Assembly: GCA_025558095.1 (NCBI GenBank)
Contig: JAIVFI010000003.1
Coordinates: forward strand, 1,090,632 to 1,154,631
Reading direction: 5' to 3'
Length of the DNA stretch: 64,000 nucleotides
Source: Hyaloraphidium curvatum
Lineage: Eukaryota; Monoblepharomycota; Hyaloraphidiomycetes; Hyaloraphidiales; Hyaloraphidiaceae
The number at the start of each line of letters is the position of its first letter. The stretch's first letter is position 1. Shown here piece after piece: positions 11,001 to 22,992 of the stretch. The translations under genes and the position numbers were made by a program. Below the pieces are notes generated by a model, which ran no database searches, was not told where the DNA came from, and saw only the letters and a list, made by a program, of their open reading frames with translations.

Positions 11001-12009
11001 CTCATCACGGGCAAGGGCGGAGACTTCCTCGTCCGCATGGGCACATCGTTCCGGACTGTGCGGAAGACATGGTAACGATGCTTAGGCAGTCGGGCAGGCC
11101 GGGCACGAGGATCCTGGGCGTCTCAGACGGAGGCGGGAGCACGGCCGAACCTGATTCCTATAGTACGGACCGGGCGGACCTCGGGCCGTCAATTGAGGCA
11201 TGCAACAGGGCCTGGCGCCGGGAGGGAAGGCCACGAGTAGAGGGCTGGAGGGCAGAGAAGCTGTTCGACATTCCGTAGAAGGGCTGAGCGGTGGAAAACG
11301 GGCCGATCGGTCGCCTCTTTGCCACTTGTGGCATTAGATCATGTTTGGATGCGATGTCCTCGATGACCTGCATAGTCGTCCTATTGGTGGCCCACTAAGA
11401 CCCCCGGCCTTATCGTCTGCTTTCCGTCAGCGGCTTAGCGCTTTGCCACGGGCCCCCAAGGTCCCCTGCGCGGGGGATCTGGCGCGGGGGTCCGTTTGCG
11501 AGTGGGACCCCTGCGCTTGGCGGGCACGCTAAACCGCCAAACACTGTCCCCGCGCACGCACACTCCGCCGGCCGGACCGGGCCACGGGACGACCGGGGTT
11601 TGCTTGCGTGTGCTGTGAAAACCCGGTGCACGGAGTTCCTCGACACCGGTGTGGCCGTCGGTCGTCCGGGGAGGCCGGGGAGGTGACTCGGGCCGCGCAC
11701 GGCGGAGTTGGCCTGCGAGCCCAGACGCCGGCCGGACCGACGCCGGACGGCGCAGATACCTTTTTGAGTGCATGTTAGCCCGTTGCGGGCCACGGCGGTG
11801 CGGCTGGACGGCAGCGGACCGCGGGTGACTGGGTGTCCCACAACAACGGACAACAAGGACAACGCGCCTGGTCAGGCACGGCTACGAGGACTTGGGAGCT
11901 CTCTCTAGCGACTTGGACTGGCCTCTGTTTTTTTTTTGGAGGAGCCTGAGAAGCCGGCCTGCGGCTCGCAGCCACTCCTGGCATAGCCCCATCCTCAGCA
12001 ACTTCCGAC
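11001..12009. other. Intergenic region upstream of the phosphatase gene
   Basis: No gene, RNA or element is recognised. A T-run near 11929-11938 lies 70-80 nt upstream of the phosphatase start. Confidence 0.4.
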
Positions 12010-13894
12010 ATGGACGGCAACCCCGGCCCGGGCGTGCCGGGGCGTACACCCTCCCCACTACCCATGCCACTCTCTCTCTCCGCCCCCACGCCTTTGCTGC
12101 CCGGCGGCCGGCTCTTCAATGAGCCCGGCCCGGCCGAGCAGCGGGTGCCCTCCCCGGAGCGGCGCCTGCTCCTGGAGAAGGACCGCGGCTCGCCTTCCCC
12201 CGAGCGGGTCCCCGTGCACCGCGACTCCGCGGCCTCGGATGGCTCGTTGCTGGACGACGCTGACGAGCTGATGGCCGAGGCCGCGGCGGCGGTGCAGCCG
12301 GCCAGCGCAGACCAGGTCGCCGCCTTCCTCGCCCGCGCGGAGGGCCTCGTAATCGGCATGGCCGGCCTGAAGCTGGAATCGGAACCTCCTTTGCCGTCGC
12401 CGCTGGACGGTGCCACGGCGGACTCGCTGCTCGTCCTGGACGTGCGCCCGCGGGACGCCTTTGCCCGCCAAAGGTTGGCCGGGAGCGTCTCGGTGGCCCT
12501 GCCGCCCCTGTTTTCGCGGCGCATCCGGCGCAATCCCCGCGCGACCAAGTTTGCACTCGACAGCTTCGTCTCGCCCGAGGACAGGGACGTGCTTGACGCC
12601 TGGCGCGAGCGAGTCCGGGAGGGCTGCCTTGGCCAGCCGACCGTGCTGCTCGTCGACGAGGACATGTCGTCGCCCAGCCTCGAATGCGACGGCTGGACGC
12701 TGGCGCTGCTCCTGCAGCGCAACATGCGCGGCTCGACGCCGCTGCCGAGGCTGCCTATCTCGAGGGTGTCGTCGCTGAGCCCCGAGAGGAGCTCTACGGG
12801 AGGCAGCGTCGACGGGCCTCCCCGGGTTGAAATCACCCGCGCAGACACCACCACTTCCCCTCTCCGCTTTGTCTTCCTGAATCCCGGCTTCGAGGCAATC
12901 CTCGCGCACCCTCTGGCCTCGGCCATCCTCTCGCCAACCGACGAAGACTACGTCGAGGAGGAACCCCCGACGCCCCTCTCCTCCACCACCCTCCCAGCCA
13001 CTCCGGGCCCCGCAGGCGATGGCCTGGAGCGCTCCAGCTCCTTCTCCGGCCGCCGCGGCGGCTCCTCGCTCACCATCAACACCGACGGCCCCCGCGCGCG
13101 GCGCTCCCGCTCCCTCCGCAGCCGCCCTCGCGACTCCCCCGCCACCCTCCGCGGCTCGGGCGAGCTCACCACCCTCGGCTCGCGGGACCTCACCCCCGCC
13201 GGCCACGCCTCCTCCTCCCGCGGGAACACGCCCCTCAAGCCCCCGCCGTCGGACTCGCTCCCCAACTCCCCCGGCTCCGCCGCCCGCTCCGCATCCGGCT
13301 CCCCCTCCCCCGGCTCCCCTCCCCCGCCCTACACCCGCATCCGCGAGCGGCTGTACCTCGGCACCGACGAGCCGTGCGCGCCCGCGGGCTGGGGCATGCT
13401 GGCCGAGATGCGCGCGACGCACGTGCTCAACGTCGCCGTGGAGGTGGACGACGTCTTGCCGCCCGGGACGGTGGGGAGGAAGGTGGGGGTGCCGGATTCG
13501 GCGGGGGTGGATTGCGGGAGGGAGCTGCGCGACGGGGTCGCGTGGATCGGTACGTTCGCCGGGGTGCTGCTTCCGGTACCTGTCTGACCCCACAATGGCA
13601 GAGCGAGTGCTCCGAGACCCGGACGCCGTGGTCTACCTGCACTGCGCCCGCGGCATCTCCCGCTCCGCGGCCTTCGCCATCGGCGCGCTGATGCTTCTCT
13701 CCCGCGTCCCGCTGTCGGAAGCCTACGCCGAGGTGCGCGCGCGCAGGAGGGTTATGCCCAATCTCGGCTTGGTGCTGGCGCTGGGCGAGTGGGAGCGCGA
13801 GCTGGGGCTCGGGGACGGGATCGGGGGGAAGGCGGGGCTGGGTGGGCTGCTGCGCGAGGGCGGCGAGCGGGGGCAGGGATGGACGGACGCGTGA
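12010..13894 (+). CDS. Rhodanese-like plus dual-specificity phosphatase (MAPK phosphatase-like)
   Basis: Exons 12010-13549 and 13602-13894 give 610 aa. After a Pro/Ser-rich N-terminus, residues about 135-290 resemble a rhodanese/CH2-type domain (LLVLDVRPRDAFARQRLAG). A long Ser/Pro/Arg-rich linker leads to a dual-specificity phosphatase domain from about 440. The signature HCARGISRS places the catalytic Cys at about 528 and the phosphate-binding Arg at 534. The general acid is probably one of the aspartates in the loop around the intron. A rhodanese-like domain before a DSP is the MAP-kinase phosphatase architecture, so dephosphorylation of MAP kinases is the likely role. The linker has many SP/TP sites, so phospho-regulation is plausible. 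Confidence 0.85.
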
Positions 13895-14069
13895 TGCTGT
13901 ACATTCGACGTGTGGCGCGGGGAAGTGAAGAGAAGTTGTGGAGAGTCGACGTTGGTTCGGGCCGATTGCGAAAAGCCTTCCAACCTTGTCCATTACCCCG
14001 TGCATCCCGTGCATCCTTGTAAGCTACACCCGCGTTCCACCATCCATGACGATCCATTTGTAGTATCCC

Positions 14070-16640
14070 TCAACTGCCTTCGCCCGCCAACCTGGGCCCG
14101 ATGATCGCCGCCAGCGTAACCGGAGGCCCAGGCGGAGGCACGGCGTCCAGCTCCGGGTCGTAGGGCGCCAGCATCGACCTTGCCCTGTACTCGTCCTTTG
14201 TCCACGTGTCGTGCACGGACACGCGGTCCGCGAACCGCACGCGGCGGGGCCCCTCGTGGCCCAGCGCCCCGGGGTTGGATCCCGCGGTGGTCGAACGCAC
14301 GAGCCTGGGCGCCGGCATGCCCAGCGCCTCGTCCTCGTCCTCGTCCGCCTCGTCGTCGCCCGACATGCCGCCGGCGCCCTCGGCGGCGCAGATCCAGCAC
14401 CGCCCCTCGCGCGGGCCCGCGAACCCGGCCGCCGTGTGCGGGCACCGCGCCGCGACCTCCCTCGCCAGCCGCAGGATGCCCATCTCGCGGCCCGTCAGCG
14501 CGCGCACCTCGCCGTCCAGCATGCCCTGCAGCAGCAGCCTGGCGCCTTGCTGCGCCGGCCGCCCCGCCGCGGCCAGCAGCTCCAGGCACGCCTCGACGTC
14601 GCGCACCACCGACCCGTGCAGGTCCGCGGCCCGCGCCTGCTGCGCGTGCGTCGACGCCGCCGCCAGCCGCGCGAACCGCCGCAGCGTGAGCAGGTGCAGC
14701 CACGCGGCCTGCGTGGCGGCGTAGCACGCGATCGGCGCGAAGATGTTGCCGCCGATGCCGGCGGCGCCGAACCGCGCGACGGATGCGCGGCTGGACCGGG
14801 AGATGATCATGGCGTTGCGCGTGGCGGCCGCGAAGGAGGGTGAGAGGAACCACAGCTCGAGCAGCGGGTCCTCGCCGTCGCGGTCCTCGGCGTGGTCGAG
14901 CTCCAAGATCGACGAGTCGGCCGAGCTCGCCGACAGGTCCGAGGCGTCGTCGGACCCGTCCGCACCGGATTCGCCCACGTTCTCGTCCGACGGCGCGCGC
15001 GTCGCGGGCACCGCCATCCCGGTCAGGCCCAGCGGGAAGGTGCGCACGCCCCCCGGCGTGGGATGCGCCACGGCCGCCGCTGTGCCCCGCCGGCCCCCGC
15101 CGCCGCCCTTCCTGGCCCGTCGGCGCCCCGAGGCGTCCAGCTCCTCGAACGGCTCGGGGCTCACGAGCACCATCAGCATCTGCCGCAGGTGCGCCAGGTA
15201 CCCGACGAGGAGGAACGCCCGGCGCTGGGGCATGTACGAGACCTCGGCCAGCAGCGCGTCAAAGTCGGCCTCGCCGTAGGCCGTGGCGATGCGGTCCGGC
15301 AGCGCGGCCAGGATCGCGTCCACGGCGTCCTGCAGAAACTGCCGGCGGCGGATGGCCTCGTGTATGACCTGGTTGCGCAGCAGCCGCTCGGCGTAGCGCG
15401 CCGCGGCGCCGCCCAACGGCCTGTCCTCGGGCGCGCGGCCGAGCAGCTCGCCGGCGATGAGCACGTCCAGCACGCTCAGGTTGGCCGCCTCGCGGAGCCA
15501 CGAATTGTACTCGGCGATCTTGGCCGCGGCGAAGCTGAGGATGGCGCCGAGGTAGATGATGCCCACGCGGTGCAGGTCCGTGACCACGGCGGCGAGCACC
15601 TCGCCGCGTGCCGCCACGGCATCGGGGGCGGCCATGGGGTCCAACCAGCCGAGATACTGCCTGCACTGGAAAGCGGGGTAGGCTAGTAACTCGGGCGGGA
15701 TGGGGCCATTGGGGGGCCGCTCCGAGGCCGCGGGCAGTGCGGCCAGGGCGTGGGCGGGGATGCGGATGACGACGGAGCCAAAGTCCTGCAGGACGTCCAC
15801 GGCCGGGGGCTGGCGCGTGGCGGCTGCGGTCCAGAACTCCTGGATGAGGGGGATGAAGAAGCTGGCCGCCCAGTGCTGGCCAAAGAGTAGGTCGTCCAGG
15901 CCCCAGGTGGCGCCCGGGGGCGGGCGCGTCGGGGGGATGCCGGCGCGCTTCCAGATGGCCACCAGCTGGCGGCTGAGCGATTTTGCGGTGGCCATGCGGG
16001 CCAGCTGCAGGTCGGCGATGGTGATGGCCAGCACGATCGAGTAGGACAGGGCGAGGAAGTCGAGCGAGTGCAGCGCGGCGGGGTCGGCGCCGGCGTCGAC
16101 CGCGTCGGCGGCGAGCCAGAAGCGGCCGACGAGCCCCCGCAGCTGCGTCTCGTACTCGACCTGCATGCTGTCGGCCAGCTCCCGCAGCGGGCGGCCGGCG
16201 GCGCAGAACGAGGCGTCCTCGGGGTCGGCGCCGCGGTCCAGCAGGATGCACGCGCCGCCCCAGAAGAACACCGACACCATGACGTCGGAGCCGTAGAAAG
16301 TCAGCCAGCGTGGGTCGCCGGGAAAATTGCCCCGGGCGTCCTCCATATAGTTGGTGGCCGTGGCGTTGGAGTCCGTCGAGCCGAGCGAGGACAGCGGCGT
16401 GGGGCCGCCCGGGGGCGGCCATCCCCCGGTGGCCGCCGCCCTCCTCGCTCTCAGCACGTCCAAGAAGGTGCCGCGCTGGAACGGCGACCAGCCGGTGGGG
16501 ATGGCGTCGTAGACGGCGCGCACGAGCGCGTCTTCGGCGGCGGGCGTCGGGCGGCAGCCGGGCTGTTCCGGGCCGGGCTCCCCCGCGCCGCCGCCCTTCC
16601 GGTCCGCGGTCGCCATGAGGCGGGCGGGCCGTGCGGGCAT
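14070..16640 (-). CDS. Large protein of unknown function with RVxF-like motif
   Basis: Single-exon ORF of 856 aa from the ATG at 16640 (the frame is open further upstream, and other ATGs exist). The first ~560 residues are a helical, Ala/Leu-rich region whose composition and length resemble the middle-homology region of fungal transcription factors, but no zinc cluster precedes it. Then come a basic Gly-rich stretch, an acidic Ser/Asp linker, another helical block and a DDEADEDEDEA segment. Near the C-terminus is RRVRFADRVSVHDTWTKDEY. RVRF fits the RVxF protein phosphatase 1 docking consensus, and the following VxVHDTW block resembles PP1-regulator sequences. A role as a PP1-binding or regulatory protein is inference. 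Confidence 0.7.
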   Translation of the reverse strand: MPARPARLMATADRKGGGAGEPGPEQPGCRPTPAAEDALVRAVYDAIPTGWSPFQRGTFLDVLRARRAAATGGWPPPGGPTPLSSLGSTDSNATATNYMEDARGNFPGDPRWLTFYGSDVMVSVFFWGGACILLDRGADPEDASFCAAGRPLRELADSMQVEYETQLRGLVGRFWLAADAVDAGADPAALHSLDFLALSYSIVLAITIADLQLARMATAKSLSRQLVAIWKRAGIPPTRPPPGATWGLDDLLFGQHWAASFFIPLIQEFWTAAATRQPPAVDVLQDFGSVVIRIPAHALAALPAASERPPNGPIPPELLAYPAFQCRQYLGWLDPMAAPDAVAARGEVLAAVVTDLHRVGIIYLGAILSFAAAKIAEYNSWLREAANLSVLDVLIAGELLGRAPEDRPLGGAAARYAERLLRNQVIHEAIRRRQFLQDAVDAILAALPDRIATAYGEADFDALLAEVSYMPQRRAFLLVGYLAHLRQMLMVLVSPEPFEELDASGRRRARKGGGGGRRGTAAAVAHPTPGGVRTFPLGLTGMAVPATRAPSDENVGESGADGSDDASDLSASSADSSILELDHAEDRDGEDPLLELWFLSPSFAAATRNAMIISRSSRASVARFGAAGIGGNIFAPIACYAATQAAWLHLLTLRRFARLAAASTHAQQARAADLHGSVVRDVEACLELLAAAGRPAQQGARLLLQGMLDGEVRALTGREMGILRLAREVAARCPHTAAGFAGPREGRCWICAAEGAGGMSGDDEADEDEDEALGMPAPRLVRSTTAGSNPGALGHEGPRRVRFADRVSVHDTWTKDEYRARSMLAPYDPELDAVPPPGPPVTLAAIIGPRLAGEGS

Positions 16641-17445
16641 GTGGGACGCTGCGGAAATTTGCTTGCAAGCTGGCCGGCGGGGGGGCGGACCTGACGTGTC
16701 TTTGATTCTGGAACCCCGCCGCCGACCCGCCGCCGCCCCAAACAGCGGGATGCAACGCGCATCCTGGTCACGGGAAACCACGCCGGCCTCAGCCGATAGC
16801 ATTTTGGTGTCAAGGAGCTTCCTATGCTGAATTCTGGTGGTCCGCCGTGCATCTTCCGCGACCCCATTGGCCACCCACCGGCTTTGGCTCAACGACTTGG
16901 GACGCCTCGAAATCCGCCGTAGGGTTTCGCCAGAGCTCCGGGTTCTGGAGCGAAAACCCGAACAGCCGCTCCTCCCCACCGGCGCATCCCTCGGGACGCG
17001 GCGGCCCGACCTGCCGCCTCGAAAACGGCCGCGCGGAACAAGGCGGCCGGGCCGGTTTCGGCGTCATGGCTGGGCGTCAGCGGGATGCCCCGGAACCGAT
17101 TTCCCCCTCGGACCCCCGACCGCCGCTCCGCCGGCGGCATGTGACGCCGCCAAGGGCCCGCTCTCCTTCCCCGGACGGCAATCGGACGGGCCGGCGCGGG
17201 GACGGGCGGTGTGTCCGCGGGAATCGGGAGCGGCCGGGTCCGCGGCCTGGGCGGGCGGGGTTGCGACGGCCGCCGTGCGGCACTGCGGCATTTCGGAATC
17301 CGGGCAGGCCCGGGCCCCGCACTTGAGGCAAGGATGGCATCGCCGCGGCACGATGTCCCTTATTCTAGCTCGCGGCGCAACCGCGCGCCCCATCCGCCTC
17401 CCCGACAAATCAAGCACGCGACGCCGGCGCCACCCATCCTCCACG
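16641..17445. other. Intergenic region between two minus-strand genes
   Basis: Contains the 5' flank of the RVxF gene and the 3' flank of the P450 gene. Only low-complexity shadow frames are seen. Confidence 0.4.
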
Positions 17446-19357
17446 CTAGACCTTGACCACCTCGCACTCGAGCCCCTCCCGCAGGCCCAGCGTCAGCCCG
17501 AGGATGTACCTGCCCTCCTTGGTCTCGGGCAGCGAGTACTTTCCCGGGCGGTCCTCGTGCACCACGCGCAGGGAGAAGCGCCGCAGGACGGCGGCGAGGA
17601 AGACGACGGCCTCCTGGGTGGCCACTGCGGGCGGCGGGGAGCGGGTCAGGCGAACGAGGGGAGCGCGGCGGGCGGGGGAGCGCACTGTTCATGCCCAGGC
17701 AGATCCGCGGCCCCGCGTTGAAGACCGGCCACTTGAACTGGTTCTCCTTGACCAGCTGTCCCTTGTCGTCGAACCACCTCTCGGGCCTGAACACCTTGGC
17801 GTCGGGGCCCCAGATCCGCTCCAGGTACCCCATCGCGAACGACGAGACCTGCATGAAGTCGCCCTTGTACACCCGCGTGCCGGTGCCGGGGAGCACGCAG
17901 TCCTCGGTGACCACGCGGTTCTGCACGGGGACGTTGGCGTGCAGGCGGAGGGTCTCTGCATGGCGACACCGGGCAAGGTCAGCACGTTCCCGCGAACCCA
18001 CAGCCGCAGATAGAGACGAACCGTTGAACACCGCGGTGGCGTACTTCATGTCGCGCGTGTGCTCGTACGTGATCTCGCCGTCGCGCCCGCACACGGCCAG
18101 GATCTCCTCGCGGAGCTTGCGCTCCACCTCGGGGTTGCGCGAGAGCTCCCAGAAGGTCCAGGTGAGGGTCTGCGCGGTGGTGTCGCGGCCGGCGAGGACT
18201 TGGGAGGAAGAAAGTCAGGGTCGGCTCGGTGGAAGGGGTGGGGGGCGCGGCGGCGGTCCGGCATCGGCAACCCACCCATGTTGACGACGACGTCGCGCAG
18301 GAAGTCGTCCGAGAACTCGTTTCCGTTGTCGTCACGAAGGTTCATGAAGAGGTCCACCTTCGTTTGTTCCGTTAGAGCCTCGGGCACGAACGGCAGCGGC
18401 TTCGACCCACCATGTCGCTCTCCTTCCCGCTCTTGTTCCCCTCCTTGCGCTTCTTGGCGATCACCTCCCTCGCGAACCTGTCCAGCCCCCCCACGGCGGC
18501 CTTGTACCTTTCCCTCGTCCCGTCGCGCGCCTCGGTCGTCTGCCAGAACGGGTTCTGCCCGCGCGAGGCAGTTATGTGCGTCGCCTCGTCCAGCGCGTCC
18601 GCGAACGGGACCGAGGGCAGGTGGTACCGCCTGTACTTGTTACCGCGGGCGTCGACGGCTTCCTCGACCGTGTGGGGCACCTCGAGCGCGCCGATGTCCT
18701 TGCCCAGGGCGACCTGCGCGAACGTGTCGGCGGTCGAGAGGAGCAGGATCTCCTGCATGTCCACGACCAGGCCCAGATCGGCGGCGCGCGCGAGGTGCGT
18801 GACGATGTGGTCCGCGTCGCGGGTGAAGACGGGGGAAAAGACCTCGCGGAAGTTGCGGGCGTTGAAGATGTTGCTGGCCGTCTTCCTCTGCCCCTTCCAC
18901 TGGTCGCCGTCCGAGGCGAAGATGCCGTGGCCGAGGAACTCGCGCGTGGTGGCCTGCACGCCAGGGCCCTTGATGAAGCGCCACGGGTCGCGGTACACGA
19001 ACTCTGAACGGGGGGATGTCGATCAGAGTTCCTCGTGGTTGCGGCCTCCACAGGCAACCCACCGACGTCCTGCACGTTGGTCAAAAAGTAAATCTCCATG
19101 ACCCCGTTGATGGGCGAGTAGAAGGTCGACCTGACGACCTCCCCGAACCGCTCTGCGACCTCCACGGCGCGCTCCAGCCTGCGGCCGACGAACCTGCGCA
19201 GCGCCAGCTGGTGCCCGATCAGCGGCCACGCGCCGTCGGCCACGGGCACGTCCCTGCGCACGCGCGAGCCGAGCACGGTGTTGGGGTACAGGTAGAGCAG
19301 CACGGCCAGCGCGGCCAGGGGGACGAGGAGCCAGGGGGAGAGCAGCAGGCCCAGCAT
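17446..19357 (-). CDS. Cytochrome P450, fatty-acid-hydroxylase-like
   Basis: Six exons: 19357-19063, 19003-18411, 18357-18276, 18198-18022, 17955-17686 and 17624-17446, 531 aa. An N-terminal membrane anchor (LLLSPWLLVPLAALAVLLYL) is followed by a Pro-containing hinge. The I-helix reads LAGRDTTAQTLTW, the ExxR is ETLRLH, the PERW block is KVFRPERWFD, and the heme ligand lies in FNAGPRICLGMN. The K-helix to heme region (MGYLERIWGPDAK) resembles the CYP86/CYP52-type clan of fatty-acid omega-hydroxylases. ER membrane location and NADPH-P450 reductase dependence follow from the family. The substrate is not deducible, and no neighbouring gene suggests a biosynthetic cluster. Confidence 0.92.
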
Positions 19358-20082
19358 GGCTGCGGGGGGCGGACTCGCTGAATTGACGATCGGAGTTGCT
19401 TCGGCGAGCTCCGTAGGCTGACCGAGGGCGGTTTAAGGGCGGAAACGGCGATCGGAGGTGAGGCCGCGGTCGGCGGATCCGGTTGCCCCGCGGTGCCCAC
19501 CTCGCGTTTGCGCGGCCGCCGCGGGCGGAACAAGCGCGCGGTGCTGAGAGGTCTGCGGCGCGACGGCCGCCGGGGAGGTCGCGGGGGAAGCGCGGCCGTC
19601 GGGGAGCGGGGCGCGGGAGCGGAGGGCGGGAGAAGGCCGACGCACTCACTCGCCCTCGGCAGCTGCCGAGCGCAAGGGCCCTCGGCACTGCACTGCGTCC
19701 CGCGGCCCGCACGGGGGAAAAAACAGGTCGGCGGATGAACCGAGTTGCGGAAGAAGTGCCGCGAATATGGCCGTTTGTTCCGGTAGCTGCCGCCGAGTCT
19801 GTTGGATGGGACGCAGCTAGCGGGCAGGGATTGGGGGACCCCGCCCGCCTCACTCCCATCCCCAGGGACCTCCGACGCGGGGACTCGAACGAACCCGACG
19901 TCCCTGACCAATGTATCATTCCCAGGGCACTGCCAGTACATCTGGCGGCGCTTGGCGGCAACTCCCGCGTACCAGAGACGACCGACCAGTCCCGCCACTT
20001 AGCGACGCTCCGCTCCCCGATGTCCACCTCATCCATGGCACACCTCCGGGCATCAGACTCCATGAATAGCCCCCCCAGTCCA
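19358..20082. other. Intergenic region, P450 promoter and USP 3' flank
   Basis: GC-rich spacer between co-oriented minus-strand genes. No gene is seen. Confidence 0.4.
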
Positions 20083-21036
20083 TCACGCCCTCCCGAACAA
20101 GCTCCCGATGAAGCTCGACCGCCGCGGCCGCGCCTGGCGCGGTGCTTCGGCCCCTCCCTCGACGGCCAAGGGCACCAGGAGCTGGCCGGGTGGCGTGGGT
20201 TGGCCCGCCGGCGTTGCCGGGCTCGCCGTGCGCGCGGTTGCCGGGCTCGCCGTTGCCCCGCTCCCGTCCCGCGACCCGTCCAAGGCCATCTCCCAGTCCC
20301 CGCCCACGGCCAACTTGTCGGCCGCCTCGCCGGCCCCGGCCAGCACCTCCGCCGCGTGTTCGTACCCCACGACCCTGCACCGCTCCTCCTCCCGCCTCAG
20401 GCTCTCCCGCGTGCTCGTCCGGCACACCACCGTCTCGGCCGGGCAGCGGTGGAGCAGGTAGCCGCTGCACGACCCCAGGAAGGCGCCGCCCACGGAGCCC
20501 GTGAGCCCCCGCGTGCCCAGCACGAGCAGGTCCGGCCGCAGCGCCCGCGCGATCTCGTCGATCGCCGACCGCGGCTCGTCCGCCCACGCGAGCTTGATGG
20601 TCATCCGCGCCCGCTGCCGCTTGCCGTCCCTCAGCGAGGTCAGCAGCCTCTTGAGGCCCGCCACGAACCGCTTCTCCACGGCCCGCTGCAGGTCCCGCAG
20701 CGTCTTGCCCGCGGCGATGTCGTCCAGCGACAGCAGCGGCTCGCGCAGCACGCAGAGGCACGTCAGGTGGTCGGGCCGCGCGCCGGGCGGCGGCGGGCGC
20801 ACGATGTGCTCAAACACAAACTCGAGCGCGTCGATCGACGCCGGCGACGAGTCGATCCCCACGAGGATGTGCCGCTCGGGGCCGTCGCCGCCGGGGCGCT
20901 CGTCGTCGTCGTGGGAGCGCGACCGCGGGAGGGGGGACGGCGGGCGGGGGGAGGGCGTGCGCGGCGGCGGCGGCGTGCGGCGCGGCACGGGGAGGGAGGC
21001 CGGCGAGGGCTCGACGACGAGCTTTTTGAAGTACAT
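20083..21036 (-). CDS. Universal stress protein (UspA-fold) domain protein
   Basis: Single exon, 317 aa. A Pro/Ser/Arg-rich N-terminus and an Asp/Glu-rich patch precede a UspA domain starting HILVGIDSSPASIDALEF. It ends with PDLLVLGTRGLTG, then LGSCSGYLLHRCPAETVVC. This fits the nucleotide-binding GxxG(x9)GS motif and the terminal beta-strand of the family. The C-terminal ~100 residues are low-complexity and end in a basic RRSSFIGSLFG segment. USP domains bind ATP or AMP in some members and respond to stress; the partner here is unknown. Confidence 0.87.
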   Translation of the reverse strand: MYFKKLVVEPSPASLPVPRRTPPPPRTPSPRPPSPLPRSRSHDDDERPGGDGPERHILVGIDSSPASIDALEFVFEHIVRPPPPGARPDHLTCLCVLREPLLSLDDIAAGKTLRDLQRAVEKRFVAGLKRLLTSLRDGKRQRARMTIKLAWADEPRSAIDEIARALRPDLLVLGTRGLTGSVGGAFLGSCSGYLLHRCPAETVVCRTSTRESLRREEERCRVVGYEHAAEVLAGAGEAADKLAVGGDWEMALDGSRDGSGATASPATARTASPATPAGQPTPPGQLLVPLAVEGGAEAPRQARPRRSSFIGSLFGRA

Positions 21037-21409
21037 CCCGAGGCAGCAGAGGCCGGAAACGAGGTCGTTTTGCCGACAACTCCGCGAAGGATCTCAGAAC
21101 CGGGCCGGCCGGCCGCGCGGTACGTCTTGAGATGGACATCAACGAAGCTGTCCTTTCGCAGCCCGGCCTAGCCCCGCCCGTGTGCCGACCGCCTGAGCAT
21201 CGCCAGCATCTCCCGCGCGCCCGCGCGCCCGCGCCCTCCGGCACGGGGTGCCGCCGTGGATGACATCACGCCCGACCGCTCGACACTCCAAGAGCAGGAC
21301 GCGGCGGAGACCCCGTCTTTGCCTTCCGGTCTCTGACGAAGCTCGATGAAACACGACGTGCTTCTCGCATCGAGCACAAAAAGAGAGGCGAAAGCAAAGC
21401 CCGCTTGCG

Positions 21410-22767
21410 TCACAGGACGGCCGACGCCTCCCCGCCCCACAGCCGCTTGCTGGCCACCTTTGCCCCCTCCGCCAGCGCCTTCAGCTTGGCCCACACGATC
21501 CCCTCCACCACCGGCCCGAAGCCCGCGGACGTCTCGAACCCGCAGTCGGTCCCAGCCATCACCTTGTCCCTCCCGACCTTGCTCGCCGCGCGCTCCAGCG
21601 AATCCGCCACCACCTCGGGGTGCTCCACGTAGCTCGTCGTGGTGTCGATGGCGCCGACCACGATCGTGCCCTTGTACGAGCCGGGGAGGACGCGCCACTC
21701 GTGCGAGTGCCGAGGGTTGGCGAGCGAGAGCAGGATGGCGCCGGCGGTGCACTTGGCAATCGTGGGCCAGATGTCGGCGAGGGCGACGTCGAGGTCGTGC
21801 GGGCCGTTCTACAACGGGAACGAGCGCGTGAGCTTCGCGGGGGCCGGACAGACGAAGGACCACCCACGTAGTTCCCGTAGCAGACGTGCAGCCGCACGCG
21901 GTCCTTGGGCAGCGGCTCGATGGCGGCGTTGATGGCGTCCACGACGGTCGCGGCAAAGGCGACGAACTCCTCCAGCGGCTTGTCGCGGAAGAGGGTGTGG
22001 CGCTCCATGGCCAGGTCGGGCGCATCGATCTGCAGGACGAGGCCGGCGTCGGTGATGGCCTTGTACCTGTGGGCGCCTGCCGTCAGCCATGCTTATCCGG
22101 CAGACCCGAACCAGTTTCATGGCAGACACCCACTCGACCGCCAGCGCCTTCCCCAGCGCCTGAATGTAGCTCTTCATGTCGGGGTAGAACTTGTTCTCCA
22201 TCCCAGCCGCCACGATCCCCGGAGACGCGGAGCTCATGAACGCGTCCTGGAACACCTTTTCCCCGCGCTCCCTGCGCCGCGCCAGGACATCCTGCAGCCG
22301 GGCGATCTCGGCGTCCACCGCCGCGGTGCTCGGGTACGTGACCTCGCCGGTGCAGGCGGGCGGGGCGACGAGGCTGACGGCGTCGCTGGCAAAGTGCGTC
22401 TGCAGGAGCTTCTCCATGAATCCTTCGTACCTGAAATGTCGCGAATGAGATTCAAGTGACGAGGTGGAAATGGAGGCGCGACTAACTCGAACATGTCCGC
22501 GAACCCGCGCGGGGAGCCCTGACCGCCGAAGCCCGTCATGCGCAGCCTGACGTAGGTGAAGAAGCTCTCCCTGCCCATCTCGCCGTCGTTCCCGATGTCG
22601 ATGCCCGCCGCGACCTGCTTCGCGACGACGGCCTCGACCGCCGCGTCGATATCGCGCGCCATCTCGCCGGCGTCCACGGGCTCCCCGCGCGACAGCCTGG
22701 CGTGCAGCGAGACGAGCGACTTGGGCTTGGGCAGGCTGCCCGAGTGCGTGGTGACGATGCGCGACAT
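21410..22767 (-). CDS. MetE-like (cobalamin-independent methionine synthase family) protein
   Basis: Exons 22767-22487, 22430-22134, 22066-21868 and 21808-21410 give 391 aa. The protein matches the C-terminal (UROD/MetE-like) half of cobalamin-independent methionine synthase. It starts MSRIVTTHSGSLPKP and has LVLQIDAPDLAMER, the zinc ligands of HVCYGN (His and Cys), and a second Cys in AGTDCGF. At ~390 aa it lacks the N-terminal folate-binding barrel of full MetE (~760 aa), as do many standalone fungal and bacterial homologues. The methyl donor and acceptor are therefore uncertain. A cytosolic location is expected. Confidence 0.88.
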
Positions 22768-22992
22768 GGCGGGCGGCGTCGGTGGGAGACGGCGGTGGTT
22801 TCGGGTTTGGGAGACGGGACGGCGAAACCGAAAGTGGCGAAGGCGGGATGGATCACTCAACGACGATGCGATGCGATTCGGAGGATCGTCCGTTCGTCGG
22901 TCTCTATCTGATTCACTCTAAGTCAAACCACCGCTCAGGATGCCAGCGATAGCGCGGTATTCCGTGGAGTCGCCGCGGGATCCCGCATCGAG

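Noticed and set aside
16640-22767. Possible metabolic cluster (P450, methyltransferase-like, stress protein)
   Set aside because: No backbone synthase, transporter or pathway link. The genes look like unrelated housekeeping functions.
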